Assembly: GCF_014698505.1 (NCBI RefSeq)
Contig: NZ_JACJTD010000003.1
Coordinates: 186,001 to 250,000, forward strand
Direction: 5' to 3'
Source: Nostoc foliaceum FACHB-393
GTDB lineage: Bacteria > Cyanobacteriota > Cyanobacteriia > Cyanobacteriales > Nostocaceae
Length of the DNA stretch: 64,000 nt
Under the pieces are notes generated by a model. The model did not search any database. It was not told where the DNA came from and saw nothing but the letters and a program-made list of their open reading frames with translations. Shown here in pieces: positions 19,125-28,069 of the stretch. Every line of letters begins with the position of its first letter. The stretch's first letter is position 1. The translations under genes were made by a program, and so were the position numbers.

Positions 19125-19783
19125 TTAAATTTACCTTGATGACTCAGCCTTGATTTAAAAAAACTTTAAAAACAATTATTTAATGTAATAAAATTAATTT
19201 ACCAAAACATTGATGTTTTTTTACTATTATTTCAATTAAATTCCCGGAAGTACTTTTACTTAACGTTATCCTATTAAATATAAGTAAAATATAACTTTAC
19301 ATAAGCAAAAGCATTTACTTGCCTTAACATCACAACCGTTTTTACATTTGTATTTCTACTTTGAGCAAAGTGCTTTATACGATATATTTGAAAAAATTAT
19401 ATATTTTTCACCTAGTCCTTGTACATATAGCAAAACTTGAGAAAAGATATAGACAGTAAAAGATACAGCCTCTGCTCGTCCCTCGCCAGATGGAATTACC
19501 CTTGGTTATGAATGTCGTTTTGTAAATGTGATAAAGAAATTATAAAGCATAAGTGGCTGCTCTAGGAATCAGTGAACTTTAATTACTCAGAAGCACAGAT
19601 AAATTTTTGTTAAGTTTTTTAAAACTTTCTTATCATAAACTATTATAGTAATTTATATTGCCAGGAACGCCAAGCTTTCCTATGCTTAATTTGGAAGTGT
19701 TTTCTTAGCTCTAAGATCAGGCTCTCCCCGTCAAAAAATTCAAACGACAGTACAGATTGCATTAATTTTGTAGGAGTTCTGCG
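19125..19783. promoter_or_regulatory. Divergent promoter region between ndhF4 and ccmK2
   Basis: 659 bp of strongly AT-rich DNA with no gene. It must hold the start sites for both the CO2-uptake operon and the carboxysome operon. A ribosome binding site TAGGAG lies just before ccmK2. I see no decisive LysR operator, although the CmpR-type regulator at 24969 is an obvious candidate to act here. Confidence 0.6.
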
Positions 19784-20092
19784 ATGCCAATTGCAGTTGG
19801 AATGATTGAAACGAAGGGCTTTCCAGCAGTGGTAGAAGCTGCTGATGCGATGGTGAAAGCCGCCCGTGTCACTTTAGTAGGGTATGAAAAAATTGGTAGC
19901 GCTCGCGTCACCGTGATAGTTAGGGGAGATGTTTCGGAAGTGCAAGCTTCTGTAGCTGCTGGGGTTGAAGCGGCGAAAAGAGTAAATGGTGGTGAAGTGT
20001 TATCCACTCACATCATTGCTCGTCCTCACGAGAACCTGGAATACGTCTTGCCGATCCGTTACACAGAAGCTGTGGAACAGTTCCGTACCTAA
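19784..20092 (+). CDS. ccmK2: Carboxysome shell hexamer protein CcmK2
   Basis: A single BMC domain of 102 residues that forms the flat hexameric tiles of the beta-carboxysome shell. The start [27 protein letters not shown] and the pore-region KIGS motif are typical. The short C-terminus (EAVEQFRT) and first position in the operon match CcmK2 of other cyanobacteria. About 80% identical to the next gene, a tandem duplicate. Confidence 0.95.
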   Translation: MPIAVGMIETKGFPAVVEAADAMVKAARVTLVGYEKIGSARVTVIVRGDVSEVQASVAAGVEAAKRVNGGEVLSTHIIARPHENLEYVLPIRYTEAVEQFRT

Positions 20093-20187
20093 CTAAAAAG
20101 CTGTTTAAAAAAAGTAATTAATGCTCTTTACCTTTTTGAGCATCGCTTTTGTCCAGGGCTAAAAACTTTAAATAGGGATTAAAACTA

Positions 20188-20532
20188 ATGTCAATCGCAG
20201 TGGGAATGGTTGAAACGCTAGGCTTTCCAGCGGTAGTGGAAGCTGCTGATGCAATGGTGAAAGCTGCCCGCGTTACTCTAGTAGGCTATGAAAAAATCGG
20301 TAGTGGTCGAGTTACGGTCATTGTCCGGGGTGACGTGTCGGAAGTGCAAGCTTCCGTAGGCGCTGGTGTTGAATCAGTGAAGCGAGTCAACGGCGGACAA
20401 GTGCTGTCTACTCACATCATTGCTCGTCCTCACGAAAACTTGGAATACGTCCTACCAATTCGTTATACAGAAGACGTAGAGCAGTTCCGGGAAAATGTGA
20501 ATGCAATTCGTCCTTTCGGTAGAAGACCGTAA
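20188..20532 (+). CDS. ccmK1: Carboxysome shell hexamer protein CcmK1
   Basis: A second BMC-domain tile protein, 114 residues, longer than its neighbour by a C-terminal tail ([13 protein letters not shown]) typical of CcmK1. The [18 protein letters not shown] core is the same. Lies 95 bp after ccmK2 and 6 bp before ccmL, so it is cotranscribed. Confidence 0.95.
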   Translation: MSIAVGMVETLGFPAVVEAADAMVKAARVTLVGYEKIGSGRVTVIVRGDVSEVQASVGAGVESVKRVNGGQVLSTHIIARPHENLEYVLPIRYTEDVEQFRENVNAIRPFGRRP

Positions 20533-20538
20533 TTTGTA

Positions 20539-20841
20539 ATGCAAGTCGCCAAAGTTCGCGGCACAGTAGTTAGCACGCAAAAAGATCCAAGTCTTCGAGG
20601 TGTGAAACTACTGTTGTTACAATTAGTAGATGAAGACGGAAACATCCTGCCACAATACGAGGTAGCAGCGGATAGTGTGGGAGCAGGAGTAGATGAGTGG
20701 GTACTTGTCAGTCGTGGCAGTGCCGCTCGTCAAGTTATTGGTAATGAACAGCGACCATTAGATGCAGTGGTAGTGGCGATCATAGATACCATTCACGTTG
20801 AAGATCGCCTCATTTACAGCAAAAAAGATCAGTATCGTTAG
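20539..20841 (+). CDS. ccmL: Carboxysome shell vertex protein CcmL
   Basis: A 100-residue EutN/CcmL-family protein whose pentamers cap the shell vertices. Starts MQVAKVRGTVVSTQKDPSLRG and contains the characteristic GAGVDEWVLVSRGSAAR. The start is only 6 bp after the ccmK1 stop. Confidence 0.96.
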   Translation: MQVAKVRGTVVSTQKDPSLRGVKLLLLQLVDEDGNILPQYEVAADSVGAGVDEWVLVSRGSAARQVIGNEQRPLDAVVVAIIDTIHVEDRLIYSKKDQYR

Positions 20842-20935
20842 TCAACAGTTAGAGAAGTGAGGAGTCAGGAGTGAAAAGTTAAAACTGATAACTCCTAACT
20901 CATAACTCCTAACTTAATACAGGAGGAATCTCGAA

Positions 20936-22945
20936 ATGGCAGTCCGCAGCACGGCGGCACCCCCAACCCCGTGGTCGAGGAATTTAGCTGAAGCCCAAAT
21001 CCATGAAACTGCCTTTGTACACCCGTTTTCCAATCTGATTGGGGATGTACGGATAGGTGCAAATGTAATCGTTGCTCCGGGGACTACGATTAGAGCGGAT
21101 GAAGGCACACCTTTTTATATTGGTGAAAACACTAATATTCAGGATGGTGTTGTGATTCATGGGTTAGAGCAAGGTCGAGTAATTGGAGACGATCAAAATA
21201 AATACTCGGTGTGGGTTGGCAAAAATACTTGCATTACCCATATGGCTCTAATTCATGGACCAGCTTATGTAGGAGATAATTCCTTCATTGGCTTCCGCTC
21301 TACTGTGTTTAATGCCAGGGTGGGTGCAGGTTGCATCGTGATGATGCACGCTTTGATTCAAGACGTAGAAATTCCCTCAGGTAAATATATACCTTCGGGA
21401 GCGATAATTACCAGCCAGCAGCAAGCTGACCGCTTGCCAGATGTGCAAGATCAAGATAAGGACTTTGCTCATCATGTGGTTGGGATTAATCAGGCGCTGC
21501 GAGCTGGTTATCTTTGTGCTGCGGATAGCAAATGTATTGCACCAATTCGGGATGAGAACACTAAATCTTATAAAGGTAATGGTGTTACTGTTTTAGAGCT
21601 AGAAAGGAGTAGTGAAGTGTCGAGCAATAGCTTGGGTGCAGAAACAATAGAGCAGGTGCGCTATCTATTGGAACAAGGGTATAAGATTGGTACAGAACAC
21701 GTAGACCAAAGACGGTTCCGCACGGGTTCTTGGACTAGTTGTCAACCAATTGAACCAAGATCCATCGGTGAAGCGATCGCAGCCTTAGAAAGCTGTGTAA
21801 GAGACCATAGCGGCGAGTATATCCGGCTGTTTGGTATTGACAAAGATAGACGGCGTGTGTTAGAGAGCATCATCCAACGCCCGGATGGTGATGTTAAACC
21901 CGCTACCAGTTTTAAAGCTCCGGCTAGTAGTCATAGCAATGGCAGCTACAGCAGCAATGGTAATGGTAACGGCTCTAGCAGTGGCAAAGTCAATGGCGAA
22001 ACTGTAGAGCAAATCCGCCAACTTTTGGCAGGTGGTTACAAAATTGGTATGGAACACGTAGATGAGCGCCGCTTCCGGACTGGTTCCTGGACTAGCTGCA
22101 AGCCAATTGAAGCAACTTCCATAAATCAAGTAATCTCCGGCTTAGAAGAATGTATAGAAAGCCATCAAGGTGAGTATGTGCGTTTAATCGGCATTGATAC
22201 GAAAGCCAAACGGCGGGTATTAGAGAGCATAATCCAACGCCCAAATGGTCAAGTAGCCTCCTCTGGTGGTGGTAAAAAATCATTTACTAGCAGTGGAATT
22301 TCTGCTACTGCTACGGCAACAGCTACCAGTAACCGTTTAAGTACAGAAGTCATAGACCAACTCCGGCAATTATTGGCTGGTGGGTATAAAATTAGCCTTG
22401 AACACGTAGATGAACGACGGTTCCGTACTGGTTCTTGGACTAGTACCGGTCAAATTCAAGCCTCCTCAGAAAGAGAAGCGATCGCAGCCTTAGAAGGACA
22501 CCTTGGCGAATACCAAGGGGAATATGTACGCTTAATTGGTATTGACCCCAAAGCCAAACGGCGGGTATTAGAAACCATTATCCAACGTCCAAATGGTCAA
22601 GTAGCCTCCTCTGGCAGTCAGAAATCATTTACTAACAGTGCACCCTCTGCAACAGCAACAGCAACAGCAACAGCTACCAGTACCCGTTTGAGTGCTGAAG
22701 TAGTAGATCAACTCCGACAATTATTAGCTGGCGGCTCTAAAATTAGCCTTGAACACGTAGACCAACGGCGGTTCCGTACTGGTTCCTGGACTAGTACTGG
22801 TCAAATTCAAGCCTCTTCAGAAAGAGAAGCGATCGCAGCCGTAGAAGGACACCTTGGCGAATACCAAGGGGAATATGTGCGCTTAATTGGTATTGACCCC
22901 AAAGCCAAGCGTCGGGTATTAGAAACGATTATCCAACGACCTTAA
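20936..22945 (+). CDS. ccmM: Carboxysome scaffold protein CcmM, four SSUL repeats
   Basis: A 669-residue protein that organises Rubisco inside the beta-carboxysome. Residues 1 to about 200 are a gamma-carbonic anhydrase-like left-handed beta helix, with His residues in [20 protein letters not shown] and VMMHAL. Four Rubisco-small-subunit-like (SSUL) repeats follow, each with a YKI/[20 protein letters not shown] signature, separated by Ser/Asn/Gly- or Ala-Thr-rich linkers. The third and fourth repeats are nearly identical in DNA, a recent duplication. A strong AGGAG start ATG 20936. An internal GTG at 21617 can give the short Rubisco-binding form. Operon member between ccmL and ccmN. Confidence 0.97.
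   Translation: MAVRSTAAPPTPWSRNLAEAQIHETAFVHPFSNLIGDVRIGANVIVAPGTTIRADEGTPFYIGENTNIQDGVVIHGLEQGRVIGDDQNKYSVWVGKNTCITHMALIHGPAYVGDNSFIGFRSTVFNARVGAGCIVMMHALIQDVEIPSGKYIPSGAIITSQQQADRLPDVQDQDKDFAHHVVGINQALRAGYLCAADSKCIAPIRDENTKSYKGNGVTVLELERSSEVSSNSLGAETIEQVRYLLEQGYKIGTEHVDQRRFRTGSWTSCQPIEPRSIGEAIAALESCVRDHSGEYIRLFGIDKDRRRVLESIIQRPDGDVKPATSFKAPASSHSNGSYSSNGNGNGSSSGKVNGETVEQIRQLLAGGYKIGMEHVDERRFRTGSWTSCKPIEATSINQVISGLEECIESHQGEYVRLIGIDTKAKRRVLESIIQRPNGQVASSGGGKKSFTSSGISATATATATSNRLSTEVIDQLRQLLAGGYKISLEHVDERRFRTGSWTSTGQIQASSEREAIAALEGHLGEYQGEYVRLIGIDPKAKRRVLETIIQRPNGQVASSGSQKSFTNSAPSATATATATATSTRLSAEVVDQLRQLLAGGSKISLEHVDQRRFRTGSWTSTGQIQASSEREAIAAVEGHLGEYQGEYVRLIGIDPKAKRRVLETIIQRP
21601..21619 (+). 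promoter_or_regulatory. Internal ribosome binding site and GTG for short CcmM
   Basis: AGAAAGGAGT at 21601-21610 lies 6 nt before an in-frame GTG at 21617 (codon 228). This is a better Shine-Dalgarno than most gene starts in the window. Translation from here yields about 442 residues made only of the four SSUL repeats, the counterpart of the M35 form known in Synechococcus. Confidence 0.8.
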
Positions 22946-22947
22946 GG

Positions 22948-23010
22948 AGTTAGGAGTTAGGAGTTAGGAGAGACGCGATTAATCGCGTCAGTACAGGAGT
23001 TAGGAATAAG
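22948..23010. repeat. Heptamer and palindromic repeats between ccmM and ccmN
   Basis: Repeated GAGTTAG heptamers are followed by the perfect 20-bp palindrome AGACGCGATTAATCGCGTCA-type element at 22971-22990, which recurs at 30109-30128, 41550-41569 and, with one change, inside the mannosidase gene near 39369. Confidence 0.75.
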
Positions 23011-23122
23011 CTTTGAATCAAAACTCTAATCTTAAAAATTTCCAACTTATAACTTCTAACTCATAACTTCTGACAAACTCCTCACTTTCTAATTTCTTCC
23101 GGCTTCCGAGGTTAAAATTTCC

Positions 23123-23896
23123 ATGTCTGTGCTGTCACTGCGCCTCAGCAATAACTTTGATTCTTACATTAGTGGTGAGGTGACTATTCATCCAAGCGCA
23201 GTACTTGCACCTGGGGTGATCCTCCAAGCAGCTGTAAACAGCAAGATCATCATTGGGCCAGGGGTCTGTATTGGCATGGGAGCAATTCTCCAAGTCCATG
23301 AAGGAACCCTAGAGGTAGAAGCAGGCGCAAACTTGGGAGCCGGTTTTTTGATGGTTGGCAAAGGCAAAATTGGAGCAAATGCTTGCATTGGTTCAGCAAC
23401 AACAGTTTTTAACTATTCAGTTGAACCTGGACAAGTAATTGCACCTGGTTCAATTTTAGGAGACACCAGTCGACAGATTGCTCAAACAATGCAACCGGAA
23501 CCATCTACAAATAACCAAACTCCTACAAGTGCAACACCGCAGAAGGAAAAGGAAAATGGCTTAGGGGAAGTTAAGGAAAAGGTAACTTCCTCAACTAACT
23601 TCTCAGCTTCAGCTTTTGTGGATTTCAAACAAAATAAGTCGATTTCTTATTTTAAATCTCCCGCCACTCCAGAAAGCCAGTCTCCTCCAGTAGAGGAACC
23701 GACCAATGATGCTGACTCCACCTTGCAAGAAGCCCCCCAAGAGTCTACAGAACATGACTCAGACCCCAATCAGCCAACCACAGAATCCTCTAACGGTTTC
23801 GGGACTCAAATTTATGGGCAAGGGAGCATACACAGACTGTTGACTACATTGTTTCCCCATAGACAATCCTTGAACGACCCAAACTCTGACGATTAG
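23123..23896 (+). CDS. ccmN: Carboxysome assembly protein CcmN
   Basis: A 257-residue adaptor that links the CcmM-Rubisco core to the shell. The N-terminal half has hexapeptide repeats of a left-handed beta helix (PSAVLAPGVILQ, IGPGVCIGMGA, IGANACIG). A long disordered Ser/Thr/Glu/Pro-rich linker (about 135-230) leads to a C-terminal amphipathic encapsulation peptide (YGQGSIHRLLTTLFPHRQ) that should bind CcmK. Lies 177 bp after ccmM, separated by repeats. Confidence 0.94.
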   Translation: MSVLSLRLSNNFDSYISGEVTIHPSAVLAPGVILQAAVNSKIIIGPGVCIGMGAILQVHEGTLEVEAGANLGAGFLMVGKGKIGANACIGSATTVFNYSVEPGQVIAPGSILGDTSRQIAQTMQPEPSTNNQTPTSATPQKEKENGLGEVKEKVTSSTNFSASAFVDFKQNKSISYFKSPATPESQSPPVEEPTNDADSTLQEAPQESTEHDSDPNQPTTESSNGFGTQIYGQGSIHRLLTTLFPHRQSLNDPNSDD

Positions 23897-23952
23897 TCTG
23901 AGTAAGTGTTAATTGTAAGTTGTCAGCTTTGTGATTATCTGGGAAAGTTCAC

Positions 23953-24714
23953 ATGGAAACATCTAATCAACGGTCTATGAGTACCATGCAGGACACTGCT
24001 TTGGGTTTAGTTTCTACTCGCAGCTTTCCAGCAATAGTTGGGACAGCGGATATGATGCTAAAGTCCGCAGGAGTTCACCTAATTGGATATGAAAAAATTG
24101 GTAGTGGGCATTGTACTGCGATCGTCAGGGGTGGGATTGCTGACGTGCGTCTTGCCGTAGAATCTGGTGTCCAAACTGCTGAACAGTTTGGTCAGTTGGT
24201 TTCTAGCTTGGTGATTCCCCGACCTTATCCAAACCTAGATATAGTACTTCCCATCACAACCCGTTTCACTAAATTGATGGAGGAGGGTAATTACAGCCGT
24301 CTGAGTAACCAAGCAATTGGTTTGGTAGAAACGCGAGGATTTCCAGCGATGGTAGGAGCATGTGATGCCATGCTCAAAGCTGCTGATGTTCATTTGGCAG
24401 CTTATGAAAAAATTGGTGCGGGTTTATGTACAGCCATTATTCGTGGTTCTGTAGCCAATGTAGCGGTAGCAGTGGAAGCGGGAATGTTCGAGGCAGAACG
24501 CATTGGAGAATTAAATGCAGTGATGGTAATTCCCCGACCGCTAGACGAAATGGAGCAAACTTTGCCATTAGCAAGCTGCTGGATAGAAGAACGCCAACCG
24601 TTAAACTTACCAGTCAATATTAAAGAGCAAGTTGCCGAAATAGAGGTGCTAAGATTACCAGATTTAACCAAGCTACCTACAAAAATTGCAGAAGAATTAT
24701 GGAATGATGAATGA
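23953..24714 (+). CDS. ccmO: Carboxysome shell protein CcmO, tandem BMC
   Basis: A 253-residue protein with two BMC domains: residues about 13-95 (ALGLVSTRSFPAIVGTADMMLKSA, YEKIGSGHCTAIVRGG) and about 118-200 (AIGLVETRGFPAMVGACDAMLKAA, YEKIGAGLCTAIIRGS). It should form pseudohexameric trimers in the shell facets or edges. The C-terminal tail (LRLPDLTKLPTKIAEELW) is specific to this protein. Last structural gene of the ccm operon. Confidence 0.92.
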   Translation: METSNQRSMSTMQDTALGLVSTRSFPAIVGTADMMLKSAGVHLIGYEKIGSGHCTAIVRGGIADVRLAVESGVQTAEQFGQLVSSLVIPRPYPNLDIVLPITTRFTKLMEEGNYSRLSNQAIGLVETRGFPAMVGACDAMLKAADVHLAAYEKIGAGLCTAIIRGSVANVAVAVEAGMFEAERIGELNAVMVIPRPLDEMEQTLPLASCWIEERQPLNLPVNIKEQVAEIEVLRLPDLTKLPTKIAEELWNDE

Positions 24715-24968
24715 TGATAGATGAATTTTGGAAAAGCCTTATTCATCATTCAGCATTCATCGGGTGATGGAAGGCATCTTACGCTTTTCTTGTTGTTCTG
24801 ATAATAGCTTCTTAAATCCATAAGTAAAATACCTTTATTTTAATAGGAACAATAGAGTTTTATCTATAATAAAACTCGTAGCTTTCTATGAGCATAGCTA
24901 TATCATTTGCAAGCCTTCAGTAATACTAGTTTTATATCTATGAATAGCTATTTACAGGAGAATCACCT

Positions 24969-25910
24969 TTGAAGCAAGCGACGCTGCACCAGTTAAAGGT
25001 ATTCGAGGCGGCGGCACGACACAGTAGCTTTACTCGCGCTGCTGAGGAATTGTTTCTCACTCAACCTACCGTTTCTATGCAAATCAAGCAACTCACAAAA
25101 TCGGTAGGGTTGCCATTATTTGAGCAAGTGGGGAAGCGATTGTATCTCACCGAAGCAGGACGGGAATTATTTGCCACTTGTCGGCAGATTTTTGAAAATA
25201 TAGCCCAATATGAAATGAAGGTAGCAGATTTAAAAGGGGTAAAACAGGGACAATTACGCTTGGCAGTGATTACAACAGCAAAATATTTTATCCCACGTTT
25301 GTTAGGGCCATTTTGCGAACTTTATCCAGGGATTGATATCTCCCTGCAAGTAACGAATCACGAACAAATTTTGGAACGGATGAGTAATAATCTGGATGAC
25401 TTATATATTATGAGTCAAATTCCAGACAATATAGATGTGAATTGCGAGCCATTTCTAGAAAACCCTTTGATAGTCTTTGCACCAATTAATCATCCGTTAT
25501 CTAAAGAAAAAAATATTCCGATACAACGACTGTCTAACGAACCTTTTATTATGCGAGAACCAGGTTCAGGAACTCGTCGTGCCGTCCAAAACCTATTTGA
25601 AGAACAAGGGGTGACAGTAAAAGTCAAGCTGGAATTGGGAAGTAACGAAGCAATCAAACAAGCGATCGCAGGTGGTTTAGGAATTTCTGTTTTATCCCGT
25701 CATACCTTACTATTAGACGCCTCAGAGTTCAGCATTTTAGATGTACAACACTTCCCCATTGAACGACATTGGTACATGGTTTACCCATCGGGCAAGCAGC
25801 TATCTATCGTTGCTCGGACTTATTATGAGTATCTTCTGGGTGCGGCAAAGAATTTTGTACAGCAAAACGCTGCTACTACTTCCACTACGCTTGAACCAAC
25901 TCACGGGTAA
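24969..25910 (+). CDS. cmpR: LysR-type regulator, CmpR/NdhR-like
   Basis: A 313-residue LysR regulator: N-terminal winged helix-turn-helix (LHQLKVFEAAARHSSFTRAAEELFLTQPTVS), linker helix, and a periplasmic-binding-protein-like effector domain from about residue 90. The HTH and the LRLAVITTAKYFIPRLLGPF segment are those of the CmpR/NdhR branch, which controls inorganic carbon genes and senses photorespiratory or 2-oxoglutarate-type metabolites, and not the RbcR branch. The start is TTG 24969, preceded by AGGAG. It follows ccmO by 254 bp and may control the neighbouring operons. Confidence 0.85.
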   Translation: MKQATLHQLKVFEAAARHSSFTRAAEELFLTQPTVSMQIKQLTKSVGLPLFEQVGKRLYLTEAGRELFATCRQIFENIAQYEMKVADLKGVKQGQLRLAVITTAKYFIPRLLGPFCELYPGIDISLQVTNHEQILERMSNNLDDLYIMSQIPDNIDVNCEPFLENPLIVFAPINHPLSKEKNIPIQRLSNEPFIMREPGSGTRRAVQNLFEEQGVTVKVKLELGSNEAIKQAIAGGLGISVLSRHTLLLDASEFSILDVQHFPIERHWYMVYPSGKQLSIVARTYYEYLLGAAKNFVQQNAATTSTTLEPTHG

Positions 25911-26042
25911 AATAATTCGGAATTACAAATTACATTAGCGGCTCTTGGAGCGTCATTACGAATTACCTAAAGGGGTTGACGGCTAGACGGGAAACATTGA
26001 CAATTAACCAGCAGAATTATTAAAAATGGGGGAAAACTAGTA

Positions 26043-27674
26043 GTGGTTAACCCGGAAATACCGTCTTGGCGCAAAACAGTACAAAGCGAGATTGTAGCTG
26101 TTACAGTGTACTCTGACAGAGCATTGGTTACACGACGTGGTGTAATTGATTTAACAGGAATTGAACAAGAATTAGTAATTACCCCAGTACCAGAGACTCT
26201 GGAAACTGAGTCTGTCAGAGTTAGTGGTACAGGTACGGTAGGGGTGCGCTTGGTGGGAGTAAGTAGCGATCGCATCTACACTACTGAATCAGTAGCCGAG
26301 CGAGTCGCACATTTGACAAGGCAAATTCAGCAACTAGAAGCAGAAAAACGCCACCTGCAAGCCCAGGTAGATGCTTTAGTGTTGCAATCTAGTTTTATTG
26401 CAGGCTTACGTGAAAAAACAGAAGAACCCTTTGCACAGAGTTTATCCCGTAAAAATCTCAGCCTCAGCGAAACTTTGGATTTTTTGAACTTTCTCGGAAG
26501 CCAGTATAGTGAATATGCGATCGCATCTGGAGAGTGCAAAACCCAACAGCAAGAATTAGACAAACAACTGCAAGCACTCCGCGCCTCGTTGCAAAAAATC
26601 CAAACACCCCATCCCAAAGAGAGTTTTAGCTTAGTTGTAGGAGTTGAAGTTGCAGGTGAAGGCGAGTTTGAGCTAGAGCTTTCCTACCTAGTAAATCGTG
26701 CCAGTTGGACTCCGCTATATGACTTGCGCTTTAGCACCAGCAGCGATATTGTACATCTGAGTTACCTTGCAGAAATCACTCAAAGCACCGGTGAAGATTG
26801 GATTGGTGCAAATCTCACCCTTTCTACCGCTAAACCGGGATTAGGTACACTTCCACCCAAACTTGAACCCTGGTATATTGATGCCCCACGTCCACAACTG
26901 GTACGACAACGACGATTTTCTGCCCAGCCACCACTCCTGCCTACCATCGCAGAACAGGCTGCTCCTGCTGCCAGAGCAGATTGGCAAGGAGAAGATGAAG
27001 TTGCAGAGGATAGTCTCATTCCAGCAGAAACCGTTACAGCAGAAGTATCCAAAGAAGGAAGTGTAGTTACCTTTAAATTGAATGGAGGCGGTAATATTCC
27101 TAGTGATGGCGCACCTCATAAAACTACAATTTTCAATGATGATTATCCTTGTAGCTTCGATTATCTGGCAATGCCACGCTTAGTAAGTTTTGCTTATCTG
27201 CAAGCCAATGTAAAAAATAGTCCCAACGGTGCAACTCTGTTACCAGGCAAAGCGAATATTTTCCGCGACAATGTTTTTATAGGAACAACTAAGTTAGAAA
27301 ATATTGCACCAGAGCAAGAGTTCAAACTGAACTTAGGAATTGATGAAGGTTTGAAAATAGAGCGCGACTTAGTTGAACGTCTGGTAGACAAAAGATTGAT
27401 TAGCAACCAGCGCCGGATTACTTATAGCTATCGATTGTTCATTACTAACTTACTAGACAAAGAAGTAAATCTAAAACTAACTGAACAATTGCCGATTAGC
27501 CGTAACGAGCAAATTAAGGTGCGCCTCAGCCGCAGCAACCCGCAAATTCAACTTGGTGAAATGGCGATTTTAGAATGGCAGTTAACTCTTCTAGCACAAG
27601 AAAGAAGAGAGATATATTACCAGTTCAATGTTGAACATCCACCTGACTTAATGGTGGTTGGGTTAGATATTTAG
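26043..27674 (+). CDS. Mucoidy inhibitor MuiA family protein
   Basis: A 543-residue DUF4139-type protein. The N-terminal DUF4140 domain (VTVYSDRALVTRRG near residue 20) leads into a coiled coil (about 85-185) and a beta-rich C-terminal DUF4139 domain (SYLVNRASWTPLYDLR, LTLSTAKPG, IFRDNVFIGTTKLENIAPEQEFKLNLG). The name comes from a Proteobacterial-type phenotype; the biochemical role is unknown. There is no signal peptide. Start GTG 26043 with GGGGG upstream. A single gene with no evident operon partners. Confidence 0.88.
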   Translation: MVNPEIPSWRKTVQSEIVAVTVYSDRALVTRRGVIDLTGIEQELVITPVPETLETESVRVSGTGTVGVRLVGVSSDRIYTTESVAERVAHLTRQIQQLEAEKRHLQAQVDALVLQSSFIAGLREKTEEPFAQSLSRKNLSLSETLDFLNFLGSQYSEYAIASGECKTQQQELDKQLQALRASLQKIQTPHPKESFSLVVGVEVAGEGEFELELSYLVNRASWTPLYDLRFSTSSDIVHLSYLAEITQSTGEDWIGANLTLSTAKPGLGTLPPKLEPWYIDAPRPQLVRQRRFSAQPPLLPTIAEQAAPAARADWQGEDEVAEDSLIPAETVTAEVSKEGSVVTFKLNGGGNIPSDGAPHKTTIFNDDYPCSFDYLAMPRLVSFAYLQANVKNSPNGATLLPGKANIFRDNVFIGTTKLENIAPEQEFKLNLGIDEGLKIERDLVERLVDKRLISNQRRITYSYRLFITNLLDKEVNLKLTEQLPISRNEQIKVRLSRSNPQIQLGEMAILEWQLTLLAQERREIYYQFNVEHPPDLMVVGLDI

Positions 27675-27746
27675 AATCAACATGAGCATTGAATAGAATA
27701 TTATAGCAGTTCTTAATTGGCTGCAATAGGCTCTGCTTTGGGAAGA

Positions 27747-27772
27747 CAGGAGTCAGAATATTCTGACTCCTG
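27747..27772. repeat. Perfect 26-bp palindrome
   Basis: Two perfect 13-bp arms, CAGGAGTCAGAAT and its complement, without a loop. There is no T-run, so it is a weak terminator candidate for the MuiA gene; it may be a copy of a dispersed repeat. Confidence 0.7.
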
Positions 27773-27989
27773 AGATGTTTGTCAGCGTATTTCATACATT
27801 TGAGAATCGCTATATTGTTTATTTAAACATTCATTTTTATTACAGCAGATTGCAAATGTAATAATACCAGTTTGAAAAACACTACAAAAATTTTTTGCGA
27901 AAATTCTATTGTAATTAAAGAACTGAAGCTCCTATCTTCATTAATTGCTGCTTACTAACAGCATAGTAATTTTATGTCTAAAAATTCTT

Positions 27990-28019
27990 ATTAACGCTTT
28001 CTTAATAATACCTTAAAGG
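27990..28019 (+). promoter_or_regulatory. Pho-box-like triple repeat upstream of phoX
   Basis: Three 8-bp units ATTAACGC, CTTAATAA and CTTAAAGG are each separated by 3 bp, placing TTAA at 27991, 28002 and 28013, an exact 11-bp period. This is the architecture of cyanobacterial PhoB/SphR boxes (PyTTAA direct repeats). It lies about 50 bp before the phosphatase start. Confidence 0.6.
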
Positions 28020-28069
28020 CGGACTTTTACTATTTATTAGGTTTCTGAACTTTTGCTGACAGTATACTA

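Larger units (their letters stand above)
27675..28069. promoter_or_regulatory. Intergenic region upstream of phoX
   Basis: 395 bp holding a perfect 26-bp palindrome (27747-27772) and, further down, three TTAA-centred direct repeats with an 11-bp period that look like a Pho box. No gene is seen. Confidence 0.6.
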
